A stretch of 47,693 nucleotides of DNA, from positions 1 to 47,693 of the forward strand of contig JACPDH010000002.1 of NCBI GenBank assembly GCA_016184115.1, written 5' to 3'. Positions 34,826-45,038 of this stretch are shown here, in pieces. The notes beneath the pieces are model-generated. The model worked only from the letters and a program-made list of their open reading frames with translations, had not been told where the DNA came from and ran no database searches. The translations under genes were made by a program, and so were the position numbers. The stretch is from Acidobacteriota bacterium. GTDB lineage: Bacteria > Acidobacteriota > Thermoanaerobaculia > Gp7-AA8. Every line of letters begins with the position of its first letter. Positions within the stretch are counted from its first letter, which is position 1.

Positions 34826-34851
34826 CTCTCGATTGTAACTACGATCGAGAG
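34826..34851. promoter_or_regulatory. 8-bp inverted repeat in the divergent gap
   Basis: CTCTCGAT and ATCGAGAG are separated by 10 bases, six bases upstream of the SGNH start. It may be an operator or a hairpin in the leader. Confidence 0.35.
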
Positions 34852-34934
34852 ATTCGCGAGTTTCGACGACTCCACCTCCACGGCTTCGCAACACGCGCTC
34901 GAGAATTGCGTAGTGCAACGATGAGGTTCTGACC

Positions 34935-35849
34935 TTGCACATGTCCAGTCCCGTCCTCATCGCCCACCACCTCTCGAAGACGATCGGCGAGAAGACGATC
35001 GTCTCCGACGTCTCGTTCGAGATCGAGCCTGGAGAGGTATTTGGCTTTCTCGGTCCGAACGGCGCCGGGAAGACGACGACGATTCGAATGCTCGTCGGCC
35101 TCATCCGCCCCAGCACGGGCAACGTCACGATCTGCGGGCACGACGTCGAGCGCGAGTTCGAGGCGGCGCTGCGCAATGTCGGCTGCATCGTGGAGACGCC
35201 CGACCTCTACCGGTTCATGTCGGGGAGGGAGAATCTCGAGCACTTCGCACGGATGCGGCGCGGCGTTGGCGAGGCCGACATCGCGAGGGTCGCCGAGCTT
35301 GCGATGCTCAGTCATCGCCTCGAAGACAAGGTGCGCACCTATTCACTCGGCATGCGGCAGCGGCTCGGCATCGCGGTCGCGCTGCTGTCGCGCCCGAAGC
35401 TTCTCATCCTCGATGAACCGGCGAACGGGCTCGACCCGGCAGGCATCCGCGAGATGCGCAACCTACTTCGGCGCCTTTCGACGGACGACGGGCTCGCCGT
35501 ATTCGTGTCGAGCCACCTGCTCGCCGAAGTCGAGCTGATGTGCGACCGCGTGGCGATCATTCATCGAGGCACGATCCTCGAGACGAGTCCGGTGCAGGGC
35601 CTGCATGCGCACGCCCCCGAAATGGAGTTCCGCGTCGACGACGCCGCGAGAGCCATCGCGCTCGTCGAGTCGATGGGTTTTCCCGTGGCGGTCAACGACG
35701 GCACGTTGTCGATCGAGATCGCCGAGGAGCAGGCGCCTGACGTCGTCTTGCGGCTGGCGACCGAGGGAGTCAGGATCTTCCACGCGCAGCGCCGCATCCG
35801 CACACTCGAAGAACGCTTCATCGAAGCGACGGGGGGAGAGACGGTGTAA
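34935..35849 (+). CDS. ABC-2 type transporter ATP-binding protein
   Basis: It is a 304-aa ATPase subunit. Walker A is GPNGAGKTTT, the Q-loop region is VGCIVETPDLYRFMSG, the signature is YSLGMRQRLG, Walker B LLILDEPANGLDP and the H-loop VSSHLLAE. The C-terminal quarter is the extra domain common in DrrA/NatA-type subunits. I chose the TTG at 34935 because GAGG lies eight bases before it; ATG at 34941 is the alternative. The permease gene follows after a 199-base gap made almost wholly of 7-bp repeats. The substrate is unknown. Confidence 0.9.
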   Translation: MHMSSPVLIAHHLSKTIGEKTIVSDVSFEIEPGEVFGFLGPNGAGKTTTIRMLVGLIRPSTGNVTICGHDVEREFEAALRNVGCIVETPDLYRFMSGRENLEHFARMRRGVGEADIARVAELAMLSHRLEDKVRTYSLGMRQRLGIAVALLSRPKLLILDEPANGLDPAGIREMRNLLRRLSTDDGLAVFVSSHLLAEVELMCDRVAIIHRGTILETSPVQGLHAHAPEMEFRVDDAARAIALVESMGFPVAVNDGTLSIEIAEEQAPDVVLRLATEGVRIFHAQRRIRTLEERFIEATGGETV

Positions 35850-35853
35850 AGGC

Positions 35854-36042
35854 AGTGCTGAGTGCTAAGTGCTGAGTGCTGAGTGCTGAGTCCTGAGCAC
35901 TCATCACTCATCACTCAGTAGTCATCACTCAGTAGTCAGTAGTCAGTACCCATCACTCAGTAGTCAGTACTCAGTAGTCAGGACTCAGGACTCAGGACTC
36001 AGGACTCAGCACTCAGCACTCAGCACTCAGGACTCAGCACTC
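35854..36042. repeat. 27 uninterrupted 7-bp tandem repeats inside the ABC operon
   Basis: The array is 189 bases, exactly 27 units. It opens with AGTGCTG-type units (five), a transition AGTCCTG, then ATCACTC, AGTAGTC and related units, and ends with AGGACTC and AGCACTC. The first and last parts are reverse complements (AGTGCTGAG against CTCAGCACT), so the array could form a long hairpin. It starts four bases after the ATPase stop and ends six bases before the permease ATG. Confidence 0.95.
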
Positions 36043-36048
36043 GATTGC

Positions 36049-37020
36049 ATGATCGACCTCATCCGCAACGAAGTCCTCAAACTGCTCCGCCGGAGGCGGT
36101 TCACGATCGCGGTCGTGATCCTCGCCGTCATCTTGTCTGCCGTCACGTACGGACAGTACCGCCAGCTTCAATCGGCGAAGGACGGCGACTGGCGCGCACG
36201 AACGCAGCAGACCATCGTCCGATACCAGAACGCCATGCGGCGTGCGCAGGCCAACCCGACATGGGCGAGGTCGCTCCGGCTCGAGATCGCACGGCTGCAG
36301 TACTACCTCGACCGCGACATTCAACCAGACAAGCCGAATGCGCCTTACATCGTCCGGGCCTTTGCAAACATCGCGGGATTCCTCCTCTTGCCGCTGCTCG
36401 TGTCCGTACTCGCGAGCGACGTCGTTTCGGCCGAGCATGCTGAGGGTACCGACAAACTGCTGCTCACACATCCAGTTCGACGATGGCGCATCCTGACCTC
36501 CAAGCTCGCAGCCGTCTTTCTCTTCACCACGCTGCTCCTCTTGTGCGGCGCGCTGCTTGGATTCACGATCTCCTCGTTCGCGCTCGAATCGAGAGGATGG
36601 GGCGCGCCGACCTTCAGCGGCTTCCGGCTGACCGGTGAAACGGTCGACTTCGCGGCGGTCCGGCAGCTCCCTCTCTGGCAAGACACACTGATCGCCTACG
36701 GTCTCGAGTGGTATGCGCTCCTGATGGTCGCGTCGATCGCCGTGATGCTCTCGACGATCTTCCGTTCCAGCGCGGCGTCGATCGGCACGATGATGGCGGC
36801 GCTGATCGGTGGAACGATCCTCACCCGCCTAACACCAGACTGGATCGCGGGGAAATACTTCTTCGTTTCCGCGCTTCCTCTCGCCGACTATTACACCGGG
36901 CAGCCGCCTCCCTACGAGGGCATGCCGCTGCTTTTCTGCATCAGCCTTCTTGCAGTCTGGGCGGCCGCGGCGCTCATCGTCGCGTACGGCCTCTTCACGC
37001 GAAGGGACGTGTTCGGCTAG
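36049..37020 (+). CDS. ABC-2 type transporter permease
   Basis: It is a 323-aa membrane subunit. One helix lies at the N-terminus (RFTIAVVILAVILSAVTYG), then a periplasmic loop of about 70 residues, then five further helices (FANIAGFLLLPLLVSVLASD, LAAVFLFTTLLLLCGALLG, YALLMVASIAVMLSTIF, SIGTMMAALIGGTILT, ISLLAVWAAAALIVAYG). The cytoplasmic segment AEHAEGTDKLLLTHPVRRWR is the typical coupling region of this family. It pairs with the ATPase upstream. No ribosome site lies in the six bases between the repeat array and ATG; the array itself contains none. Confidence 0.88.
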   Translation: MIDLIRNEVLKLLRRRRFTIAVVILAVILSAVTYGQYRQLQSAKDGDWRARTQQTIVRYQNAMRRAQANPTWARSLRLEIARLQYYLDRDIQPDKPNAPYIVRAFANIAGFLLLPLLVSVLASDVVSAEHAEGTDKLLLTHPVRRWRILTSKLAAVFLFTTLLLLCGALLGFTISSFALESRGWGAPTFSGFRLTGETVDFAAVRQLPLWQDTLIAYGLEWYALLMVASIAVMLSTIFRSSAASIGTMMAALIGGTILTRLTPDWIAGKYFFVSALPLADYYTGQPPPYEGMPLLFCISLLAVWAAAALIVAYGLFTRRDVFG

Positions 37021-37083
37021 AGAGTCCCCGCTCGCTCCGATGCCACTCGATCGGTTACGCTCGTCACCCGGAGGTTGCACGCA

Positions 37084-37635
37084 ATGAGGGTTTCGAAGGG
37101 ATTGACCATTGCCACGATCGCGCTCGCCGCCGCATGTGGAGCGAAGCAGGAAGCTCCCGCGCCTCCGAGCCGCGCGACGATCGCGATCAAGTACGCAGCG
37201 GGTGACCTCGAGATTCGCGAGGCACCGCGAGACGACGCGTCGCTCATGACCACCTACAAGACCGGAGAGTCGGTTTCGATCCTCGCAGAGCAGGGCGACT
37301 GGTCGGAAATCAAGATCAGCTTCGAGAAATCGGGATGGGCGAAGTCGGCGAACCTTGCCGCTAACAAGGCCGACGTCGGCTCGACGGCCGACCAGATCCG
37401 CTTCCGTGTCGCTCCGGAGCCGGTCACGCAACCTGGCGTCCGAGGGGTGATCGTCCTTGAAGCAACCGTGAACGTCCACGGCGATGTCACCGGCGTCAAG
37501 ACGCTGGAGAACACGACCGGCCGCAAGGACATCGAGAGCCTGACGGTCGAATCGCTGCGCAAAGCGAAGTTCTATCCGCTCCTCCAGGGGGGTAAGGCAG
37601 AGCAGTTCGTCTACGAGTACACGGCGACGTTCTGA
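37084..37635 (+). CDS. Lipoprotein with SH3-like and TonB-C-like domains (copy 1)
   Basis: It is a 183-aa protein starting MRVSKGLTIATIALAAACGAK, a lipoprotein signal with lipobox. GGAGG lies nine bases upstream. Residues 35-95 resemble a bacterial SH3 domain (KYAAGDLEIREAPRDDASLMT, VSILAEQGDWSEIKIS, GWAKSANL). The C-terminal part (VIVLEATVNVHGDVTGVKTLENTTG, ESLRKAKFYPLLQGGK) resembles the TonB energy-transducing C-terminal domain. Function is unknown; an envelope role is likely. It is a clear paralog of the gene at 38322. Confidence 0.8.
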   Translation: MRVSKGLTIATIALAAACGAKQEAPAPPSRATIAIKYAAGDLEIREAPRDDASLMTTYKTGESVSILAEQGDWSEIKISFEKSGWAKSANLAANKADVGSTADQIRFRVAPEPVTQPGVRGVIVLEATVNVHGDVTGVKTLENTTGRKDIESLTVESLRKAKFYPLLQGGKAEQFVYEYTATF

Positions 37636-37663
37636 GACAGGCACGAGGAACCTTCCACGCGCC

Positions 37664-38047
37664 TTACTTGATTGCGATCTGAAACTCCGGCGGCTCGAGG
37701 ACGTGACGCTTCACGGCGCAGTGGTCGACTGCGCGCAGGATGGCGTCGCGATACTTCTCAGGGAATCCTGGAGGCAGCGTAAGCGCGACTGAGACCCTCG
37801 CAACGCGCTTCTTCGCGTCGTCCTGCTCCGTGTTGAGCCTCACGCCGAGCCCATCGGTCGCGATGCCTCTCTCCTGGCAAAAGCGAAGTGCGTAGTAGCC
37901 CATGCAGGTCGCGAGCGACGCGAAGAAGAGGTCGAACGGCGACATCGCGCTGTCGCCGCCATTCGGGACCGGCTGGTCGGTCCGGACCGTGTGCCCCCGT
38001 AACGTCGCTTCGACTGCCACTCCTCCGGGAAAGCTGACTTCCATCAT
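37664..38047 (-). CDS. OsmC/Ohr-family thiol peroxidase-like protein
   Basis: It is a 127-aa protein related to OsmC/YhfA, which detoxifies organic hydroperoxides with two cysteines. The first Cys is in FFASLATCMGYYALRFC and the second in ILRAVDHCAVKRH, both at the expected places. GGDSAMSPFDLF is the family motif before the first Cys. The start MMEVSFPGG is set by AGGAG six bases upstream. It is convergent with one SH3/TonB-C-like gene and divergent from the other. Confidence 0.88.
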   Translation of the reverse strand: MMEVSFPGGVAVEATLRGHTVRTDQPVPNGGDSAMSPFDLFFASLATCMGYYALRFCQERGIATDGLGVRLNTEQDDAKKRVARVSVALTLPPGFPEKYRDAILRAVDHCAVKRHVLEPPEFQIAIK

Positions 38048-38321
38048 TTCGTACTCCTCTCCCCTCGAAGCAGACGGCCGCTCGACTTCAGCGCCGGCGT
38101 GCACGCCGGGTTATACGTGATCGCAAAGGCGCAGGCGGTGATGTCGCGCACGCATGCGGCCAGAGATTGCCATGCCGTTCCCTCACACGAAAGGGTTCGC
38201 CGCTGACCATGCACGCGTTCCATGCATCACACGGCGCGTTGACTCGGCCCACAACCAAGCTTGACCGCAACGACAGCAGATCGCGGCATCCGAGGTTAGC
38301 CTCGAAGTCAGGAGGTGCAAC

Positions 38322-38891
38322 TTGAAGCGATTCTCCATCGTCCTGCTACTCTGCGTTGCCGCCGGATTCGGGTACTACTACTACTTCAGGAAGGCGCCGG
38401 TGGTCGAAGTGCCGCAGACTCGCGAGACGATCGCTGTCAAATACGCGGCCGACGACATCGAGATTCACGAATCGCCTGCAGAGACCGCTCCCGCGATCAG
38501 CAAGCGGCGCATCACCGAGCCAATCTCGATCGTGAGCGAAAAGGAGGGTTGGAGCGAGGTGAAGCTCTCGATCGACAAGTTTGGCTGGGTCGCGAGCAGC
38601 GAGCTCGTCGCCGACAGACATGAGATCGGCAGCACCAAAGAAAAAATCCGCTTCCGCGTCCCCCCGGCAGAGGTGAAGCAGCGTGGTCCGCGCGGCAGCG
38701 TCATCTGGCTCAAAGTCGCCGTCACCGCGTATGGCGATGTTGCCGACGTCAGAATGTGGCAGAACAGTACCGGGAAGAAGGAGATGACCGATCTCCACAC
38801 CGCGGCCGTGAAGAAGGCAAAGTTCTACCCGATGATGTCCGAGGGAGGGACGCTCGCACCGTTCAACTACGACTACAAGGTCGAGTACTGA
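38322..38891 (+). CDS. SH3-like/TonB-C-like protein (copy 2)
   Basis: It is a 189-aa paralog of the gene at 37084. It starts with TTG after GGAGG, and a membrane anchor follows (RFSIVLLLCVAAGFGYYYYF) instead of a lipobox. The SH3-like part reads VKYAADDIEIHESPAETAP, ISIVSEKEGWSEVKLSIDKF and GWVASSELVADRHEIGSTK; the C-terminal part VIWLKVAVTAYGDVADVRMW and AAVKKAKFYPMM. The domains match copy 1 over their whole length with moderate identity, so the pair is an old duplication. Function unknown. Confidence 0.8.
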   Translation: MKRFSIVLLLCVAAGFGYYYYFRKAPVVEVPQTRETIAVKYAADDIEIHESPAETAPAISKRRITEPISIVSEKEGWSEVKLSIDKFGWVASSELVADRHEIGSTKEKIRFRVPPAEVKQRGPRGSVIWLKVAVTAYGDVADVRMWQNSTGKKEMTDLHTAAVKKAKFYPMMSEGGTLAPFNYDYKVEY

Positions 38892-38903
38892 CAGGCGGGC
38901 CAG

Positions 38904-39124
38904 AGGTCAGAGGTCGTAGGTCGAAGGTCGAGGGTCGAAGGTCATAGGTCATAGCAGGCGGCAAGCTCGCAAGCAGAGAGGTTTTCGTACGGGCGACCCG
39001 CTGGGTCGCCCGTTGCAGTTTCGTGCAAGGGACGGCGTGCCGCGCCGCGTCGTCCGTCCGTGAGTCGGCCGGCTCGCCCTGCTGCCTGCGATGACCTTTG
39101 CCCTAGAACCTTTGCCCTCTGACC
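38904..39124. repeat. Heptad-phased element with internal palindrome upstream of typA
   Basis: Seven left units (38904-38952) such as AGGTCGA AGGTCAT are followed, 137 bases later, by five right units (39090-39124) such as TTTGCCC TAGAACC. Reversed, the right units again read AGGTCAT-like. Inward of each arm GCAGGC-like sequence is also inverted. A perfect 11-bp hairpin (ACGGGCGACCC / GGGTCGCCCGT, 38989-39013) lies inside. The element fills most of the 279-base gap before typA. Confidence 0.75.
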
Positions 39125-39170
39125 TGCTCCATCGGGAATCTATTGATCCCGCGTACGTTACCCAGCCCGC

Positions 39171-41105
<1,935 letters not shown>

Positions 41106-41137
41106 CGACGATTTGCGACAGCTTCGTGAAGTTTACT

Positions 41138-41168
41138 CGGGCGACCGGCTGGGTCGCCCGTTTCATTT
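41138..41168 (+). terminator. Rho-independent terminator of typA
   Basis: A 9-bp stem (CGGGCGACC / GGTCGCCCG) with a five-base loop, then TTTCATTT. The hairpin is almost identical to the one at 38989-39013 upstream of the gene. Confidence 0.8.
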
Positions 41169-41200
41169 GCCGTCAACGTCGCCCCGGACGACGTTCGGGT

Positions 41201-42313
41201 TCACGCCCCTTCCGGTTTCCTCAGCAGCAACGACACCATCCAGAGTGTCGTCGCGATACCGGCGACGAGAAGCACTACGAAGATCGCGATGACTCCCCAC
41301 TGCGGCGCGACCCACGTCGCCGGCTCGAATGCCGCGATTCCGAGCATCCCAGTCCTCACCTCGTCTCGCGCGACAACCATCGAGGCAAGGCATCCAAGGA
41401 GCGTCCAAACGCCGACGCCGACATATCGCGCCGGATTCGGCGAGTTCATCGCCATCACCATCGCCACGCAGGCAACGAGACCGAGGAGGCTGCCCAGCGA
41501 AAGCGAAACGATCGCGAGCACGCTCTGTCCCGCGAAGCGGAGGACGACTTCGCGAGGGAGCGTTCCCAACCACCATAGTCCAACGAGGAAGTTGAGCACG
41601 GTCGGCATCACAAACCAGATCGCGCCGTGACGCATCGCCCAGGTGCCGTGAGGCTCGTCGTGCTTCGCCGCAGAGCGTCCGACGACCGAGATTACCATTC
41701 CCGACACGGCGATGGCACCCAGAAGCATGTGCAGATAGCGCGGGATCAGCGTCGGATCGCCGAGGTTCAAGTGCGCCGCCCGGTCGCCCGCACGGTGCAG
41801 CGCATGCATCGTCTCAGGCCGAAGCGACAGGGTCATGTTGTTGCTGTAGATGAACCCGATCGCGACGAAGAGCAGCGCGACGCCCGCGGCGATCGCGACC
41901 GTCGCTCCGCCACTCCTGTCGCCGCGATAGCTGATTACGTAGCTGCCGTAGTACGCGACGATCAGGACCGGCACCACGGCGAACCAGAACCAACCGAGCA
42001 CGATCGCGCTCGAGAAGAACAAGCGGCCGTACATGACCTGCAGGAACAGGAGCGCCGCGACGCCGAACGTCACGGTGATCGAGACCATGGGTGGCATCGC
42101 CTTCCCGATCCATGCGGCGAGTCGCCGGCTGTCATCGTGTTTCGCAGCGCGAAGGCGAGCGACCGCGCCAATGATCGAGCCGCCGAGCACGAAATTCATC
42201 GGAAGCATGTGACAGAAGAACATGAGGAGCAGAAGCGCCCAGAGCAGCAGCGGCGGCGCCGGCAGCGCGATCGGATCGGCCTGCGGAATCGTGTTGATCA
42301 GTGCGGCAATCAT
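41201..42313 (-). CDS. CydA-like membrane subunit, partner of the bd-like oxidase
   Basis: It is a 370-aa membrane protein with about eight or nine helices. MLPMNFVLGGSIIGAVARL resembles the first heme-ligating helix of the cytochrome bd superfamily, with a His at the start of HMLPMNFVLGG. Later helices include FLQVMYGRLFFSSAIVLGWF and SLGSLLGLVACVAMVMAMN. It starts four bases after the upstream gene's stop, so they form one transcript. It resembles CydA' rather than classical CydB; this is inference. The start MIAALINTIPQADPIA is set by position. Confidence 0.75.
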   Translation of the reverse strand: MIAALINTIPQADPIALPAPPLLLWALLLLMFFCHMLPMNFVLGGSIIGAVARLRAAKHDDSRRLAAWIGKAMPPMVSITVTFGVAALLFLQVMYGRLFFSSAIVLGWFWFAVVPVLIVAYYGSYVISYRGDRSGGATVAIAAGVALLFVAIGFIYSNNMTLSLRPETMHALHRAGDRAAHLNLGDPTLIPRYLHMLLGAIAVSGMVISVVGRSAAKHDEPHGTWAMRHGAIWFVMPTVLNFLVGLWWLGTLPREVVLRFAGQSVLAIVSLSLGSLLGLVACVAMVMAMNSPNPARYVGVGVWTLLGCLASMVVARDEVRTGMLGIAAFEPATWVAPQWGVIAIFVVLLVAGIATTLWMVSLLLRKPEGA

Positions 42314-42317
42314 CGCT

Positions 42318-44015
42318 TCACCTCGTCCCGCCCGCCGCAACGCCGGCGAGATAGCCGGCGAGCGCGTCGCGCTCTGCGTCGCTTCCCTCGAAGGGGGGCA
42401 TGTCAGGATTGATCGTATCGAGATGTCCAAGCGCATCGTGGATCCAGACGCGCGTCTTTCTCGAGATTCTTGGTGCGATCGGCCAGTCTCCGCCCTCACC
42501 ATGACAGGCCGAGCACTCCGCCTCGAAGATCGCGGCGCCGTCGACCGAGCCGGCCACGGGCTTCGCGATCACCTGACCTCCGCCTAACGTGGCGAGGTAG
42601 ACCGCGAGCGCCCGCTCCTCCGCCTCATTGCCGGGAAATGGCGGCATCCTTCGTCCACGCCACGAATCGAGTTTCAGCGGCTTCGCGTGCCAACCCTTCT
42701 CCGCATCGGTGGGTACCGAGAGGCGGTCGATCACCCCTTCGAGCGCGCTCGAGTTCCATCCCGCGACGAGCGGACGAATCGCCTGATAACCGTCGATCGT
42801 GTGGCACTGCGTGCAGGCGATGCGAAACACCTCCGCCCCCGCCATCACTTCTTCCTCGAGCGTTGTCGCCTTCGCAAGGTCGAAGCCGTCCGGGAGTCGC
42901 GTCCACCGCGACGAGGCCAGAATTCCTGCCTCGGGCATCCGATCGATCGCAAACGGATCTCCGTGACCCGTCGTGTCGGGAACCCTCACCGCGTTCACGA
43001 ACATGTACGAGCCGATCACCCACGGCTTGCGGAGATCTTCGCGGAACCACTCGGCGCCGCCGACGGCGAGAAACGAGGAGAGCATCAGGATCAGTGCGAC
43101 CGTCCGCCGCCCCGCGGCCCGAACGACTGAAAGACCTGCCAGTGCAACGACGACCGTCACGATGCAGGCGATCACGGCGACGCGGAACGAGCGCTGTGCC
43201 GACGGGTAGCCTGTCGTCGCCCCGGGTAGGAGCGCCCGGAAGAAATCGGACATCGAGGCGCCTGCCGCACCGAGAATCTCGGCGGTCGGAACGCCCGCTC
43301 CATCGGCGGCAGAAAAGAACCAGATGATTCCGATCGGAAGACCGATCGCCATCGGGACGATCCAGCCGAGAGTCGCGTACCGCGCGATGCGCCGGCCAAA
43401 CGCATCGTCGTTCACCCACGAAGACGTGAGTAACGCGTAGACCCCCGCGAGACCGACGCAACCGAGCGTGCGGGTGACGAGCGCGGGCCAGTACGTCGGA
43501 TTCATGAATCCGTCATAGAAGCTCCGCGACGCGAGCCATTCGCCCGGCGTGAGCATGTAGGTGAGGATGCCGTTGATCACGACGAGGCTCGCCCACGCCG
43601 ACCAGAAGTAGATCCAGCCGACGATCATGTGGTTGCGGGGCGCTACGCGGTCCCAGCCGTAGTAATAGACCATCGCAGCGGCAAGCTCGGTGAGGAAGAA
43701 GACCCACTCGATCGCCCAGCCCCAGACGAATGTGTTGATCAGCGACGACGTCGCGGCCGGATGAACGAGTCCGATCGTGAACCAGATCCCGACTCCCGTG
43801 ATCGCGCCGAAGACGAGCGTCAGCAGCACGAAGAAACGACTGTGCCGCCTCACGTACCCGAGCAATTCGTCATCACCGTCGCGACGCGCCTTGCGCTCCG
43901 TCCAAACCAGGAAAAGCCCGCCCCCCACCGCAAAATGGGCGACGAAGACGTGGACGATCGCTACGAGGGCAATCAGAAGCCCCGGAGCAGGGACGTCCCA
44001 TATCGGATAGTTCAT
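42318..44015 (-). CDS. bd-superfamily oxidase subunit I fused to a di-heme cytochrome c
   Basis: It is a 565-aa protein. Residues 1-320 form about eight helices with CydA-like features: IVHVFVAHFAVGGGLFLVWTE (helix-1 His), GAITGVGIWFTIGLVHP, ELAAAMVYYYGWDR and WFREDLRKPWVIGSYMFV, which recalls the CydA PWxxY segment. Residues 380-565 carry two class-I heme c sites, CTQCH (401-405) and CSACH (501-505), with likely Met ligands in RRMPPF and PDMPPF. It suggests a quinol oxidase able to exchange electrons with a cytochrome c pool, or a bc-like redox protein. GAGGTGA precedes the start. Confidence 0.8.
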   Translation of the reverse strand: MNYPIWDVPAPGLLIALVAIVHVFVAHFAVGGGLFLVWTERKARRDGDDELLGYVRRHSRFFVLLTLVFGAITGVGIWFTIGLVHPAATSSLINTFVWGWAIEWVFFLTELAAAMVYYYGWDRVAPRNHMIVGWIYFWSAWASLVVINGILTYMLTPGEWLASRSFYDGFMNPTYWPALVTRTLGCVGLAGVYALLTSSWVNDDAFGRRIARYATLGWIVPMAIGLPIGIIWFFSAADGAGVPTAEILGAAGASMSDFFRALLPGATTGYPSAQRSFRVAVIACIVTVVVALAGLSVVRAAGRRTVALILMLSSFLAVGGAEWFREDLRKPWVIGSYMFVNAVRVPDTTGHGDPFAIDRMPEAGILASSRWTRLPDGFDLAKATTLEEEVMAGAEVFRIACTQCHTIDGYQAIRPLVAGWNSSALEGVIDRLSVPTDAEKGWHAKPLKLDSWRGRRMPPFPGNEAEERALAVYLATLGGGQVIAKPVAGSVDGAAIFEAECSACHGEGGDWPIAPRISRKTRVWIHDALGHLDTINPDMPPFEGSDAERDALAGYLAGVAAGGTR

Positions 44016-44434
44016 GAATCACCTCGGCAGGAGTGACTTCTAGTCGATACCGGAACCGCGCATCAGTGTCGCGCGACACAGCGGATGGTACGACGCCTTC
44101 ACGCGGATCACACAATCCAAACGTCGCGACGCTGTGCTCACACGCCGTTCAGGGCCGCCGGCCCCACGATCGATCGGCCCGGCGACGACTGTCGGACGCA
44201 GCGCGCCTAATAGGCGTTCGGCCGAGGGCTCGGCACGATCCCTAACGATGCCAAAAGTGCAATCTCGCCACTCACACGAGGATTTGTGCGAATTCGAGCG
44301 CACGCAGCGCCTTTCGGGTCTATAATCAGGCGACAGGGGAAACTCAGCGGGAAGCCGTTAGGGACCGGCCGCGGGCCATCGAATCGCGGCCATGTCCCGA
44401 CCCGAAAGTCCAACGAGCGGAGGGAGTCTCAGCG
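44016..44434. other. Non-coding gap upstream of the small basic protein
   Basis: No convincing gene. It holds a consensus TATAAT at 44321-44326 and a GC-rich hairpin in the presumed leader (GGCCGCG / CGCGGCC, about 44367-44391). Confidence 0.6.
44321..44326 (+). promoter_or_regulatory. Perfect -10 box TATAAT for the zinc-finger/H1-like gene
   Basis: A consensus -10 without a good -35. The leader would be about 100 bases, ending at GGAGGGAG before the ATG. Confidence 0.5.
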
Positions 44435-44713
44435 ATGGCATCGAAGAGCGGCGGTTACTGCAAGAACGGCATTCACAAGATGACGGCGTCGAACACGTAC
44501 GAGCACCCGAACAAAGGCAGACTATGCCGCGGGTGTCTGCGCGATTATCAGCGCGAGTACATGGCGGAATGGCGTGCCGCAAAGAAGAAGGCCGCCGCCC
44601 GCGCCGCCAAGAAGGCGGCGAAACAGCCAGTCGCCAAGAAGGCCGCGAAGAAGGCTGTCGCCAAGAAGGCCGCGAAGCGGCCGGCGAAAAAGACGGCTCG
44701 CGCGCGGCGTTAG
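44435..44713 (+). CDS. Zinc-finger-like protein with histone H1-like basic tail
   Basis: It is a 92-aa protein. Residues 9-34 form a zinc-finger-like pattern: C9 and H14 in CKNGIHKM, then C31 and C34 in LCRGCLRDYQREY, the C-NGH...C-x-x-C layout also seen in HNH-type fingers. From residue 48 on it is almost only Lys, Ala and Arg (AKKAAKKAVAKK type), like bacterial H1-like proteins (HctB, AlgP type). It probably binds DNA and may shape the nucleoid. The gene has its own promoter and ribosome site (GGAGGGAG eight bases before ATG). Confidence 0.8.
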   Translation: MASKSGGYCKNGIHKMTASNTYEHPNKGRLCRGCLRDYQREYMAEWRAAKKKAAARAAKKAAKQPVAKKAAKKAVAKKAAKRPAKKTARARR

Positions 44714-45038
44714 GCTCGGCTACCGTCCCGGCGCTCGACTCTCGATGCAGACCGCTTCGAGGCACACTGGCGCCGGGACGGAACGCTCTACCGTTCGTCG
44801 TTGCAGGCCGCGGCAGAAGCTGTCATGCGACCGCGAGCCGCGGCAGTGGATGCTTTTCTCACACGTGGTAAGGCTCGCCTTGTCTTCTCACCTCAGCGTG
44901 CACTGATGCCACGTCGTCTTCGGTTTTGCGCCGTTTCCCGACGCGCTCGGCATTCGAGGCGGGCAATCGCGTCGTGCGGGCCTGCTGTTGCAGACACCGT
45001 GCTAATGACGATGGCCTCCTAAGTTCAGCCCATTGGGG
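44714..45038. other. Non-coding gap with an 11-bp inverted repeat
   Basis: CGTCCCGGCGC (44724-44734) and GCGCCGGGACG (44770-44780) are exact reverse complements 35 bases apart, starting 10 bases after the H1-like gene; they could form part of a 3' end structure. The rest shows nothing I can support. Confidence 0.5.

Noticed and set aside
35854-36042. CRISPR-like array
   Set aside because: The units are 7 bp and contiguous with no spacers, and no cas gene is near.
38048-38321. tRNA or small RNA gene between osmC and the second SH3-like gene
   Set aside because: I could not find a cloverleaf, a T-loop GGTTCGA in context, or a terminator.
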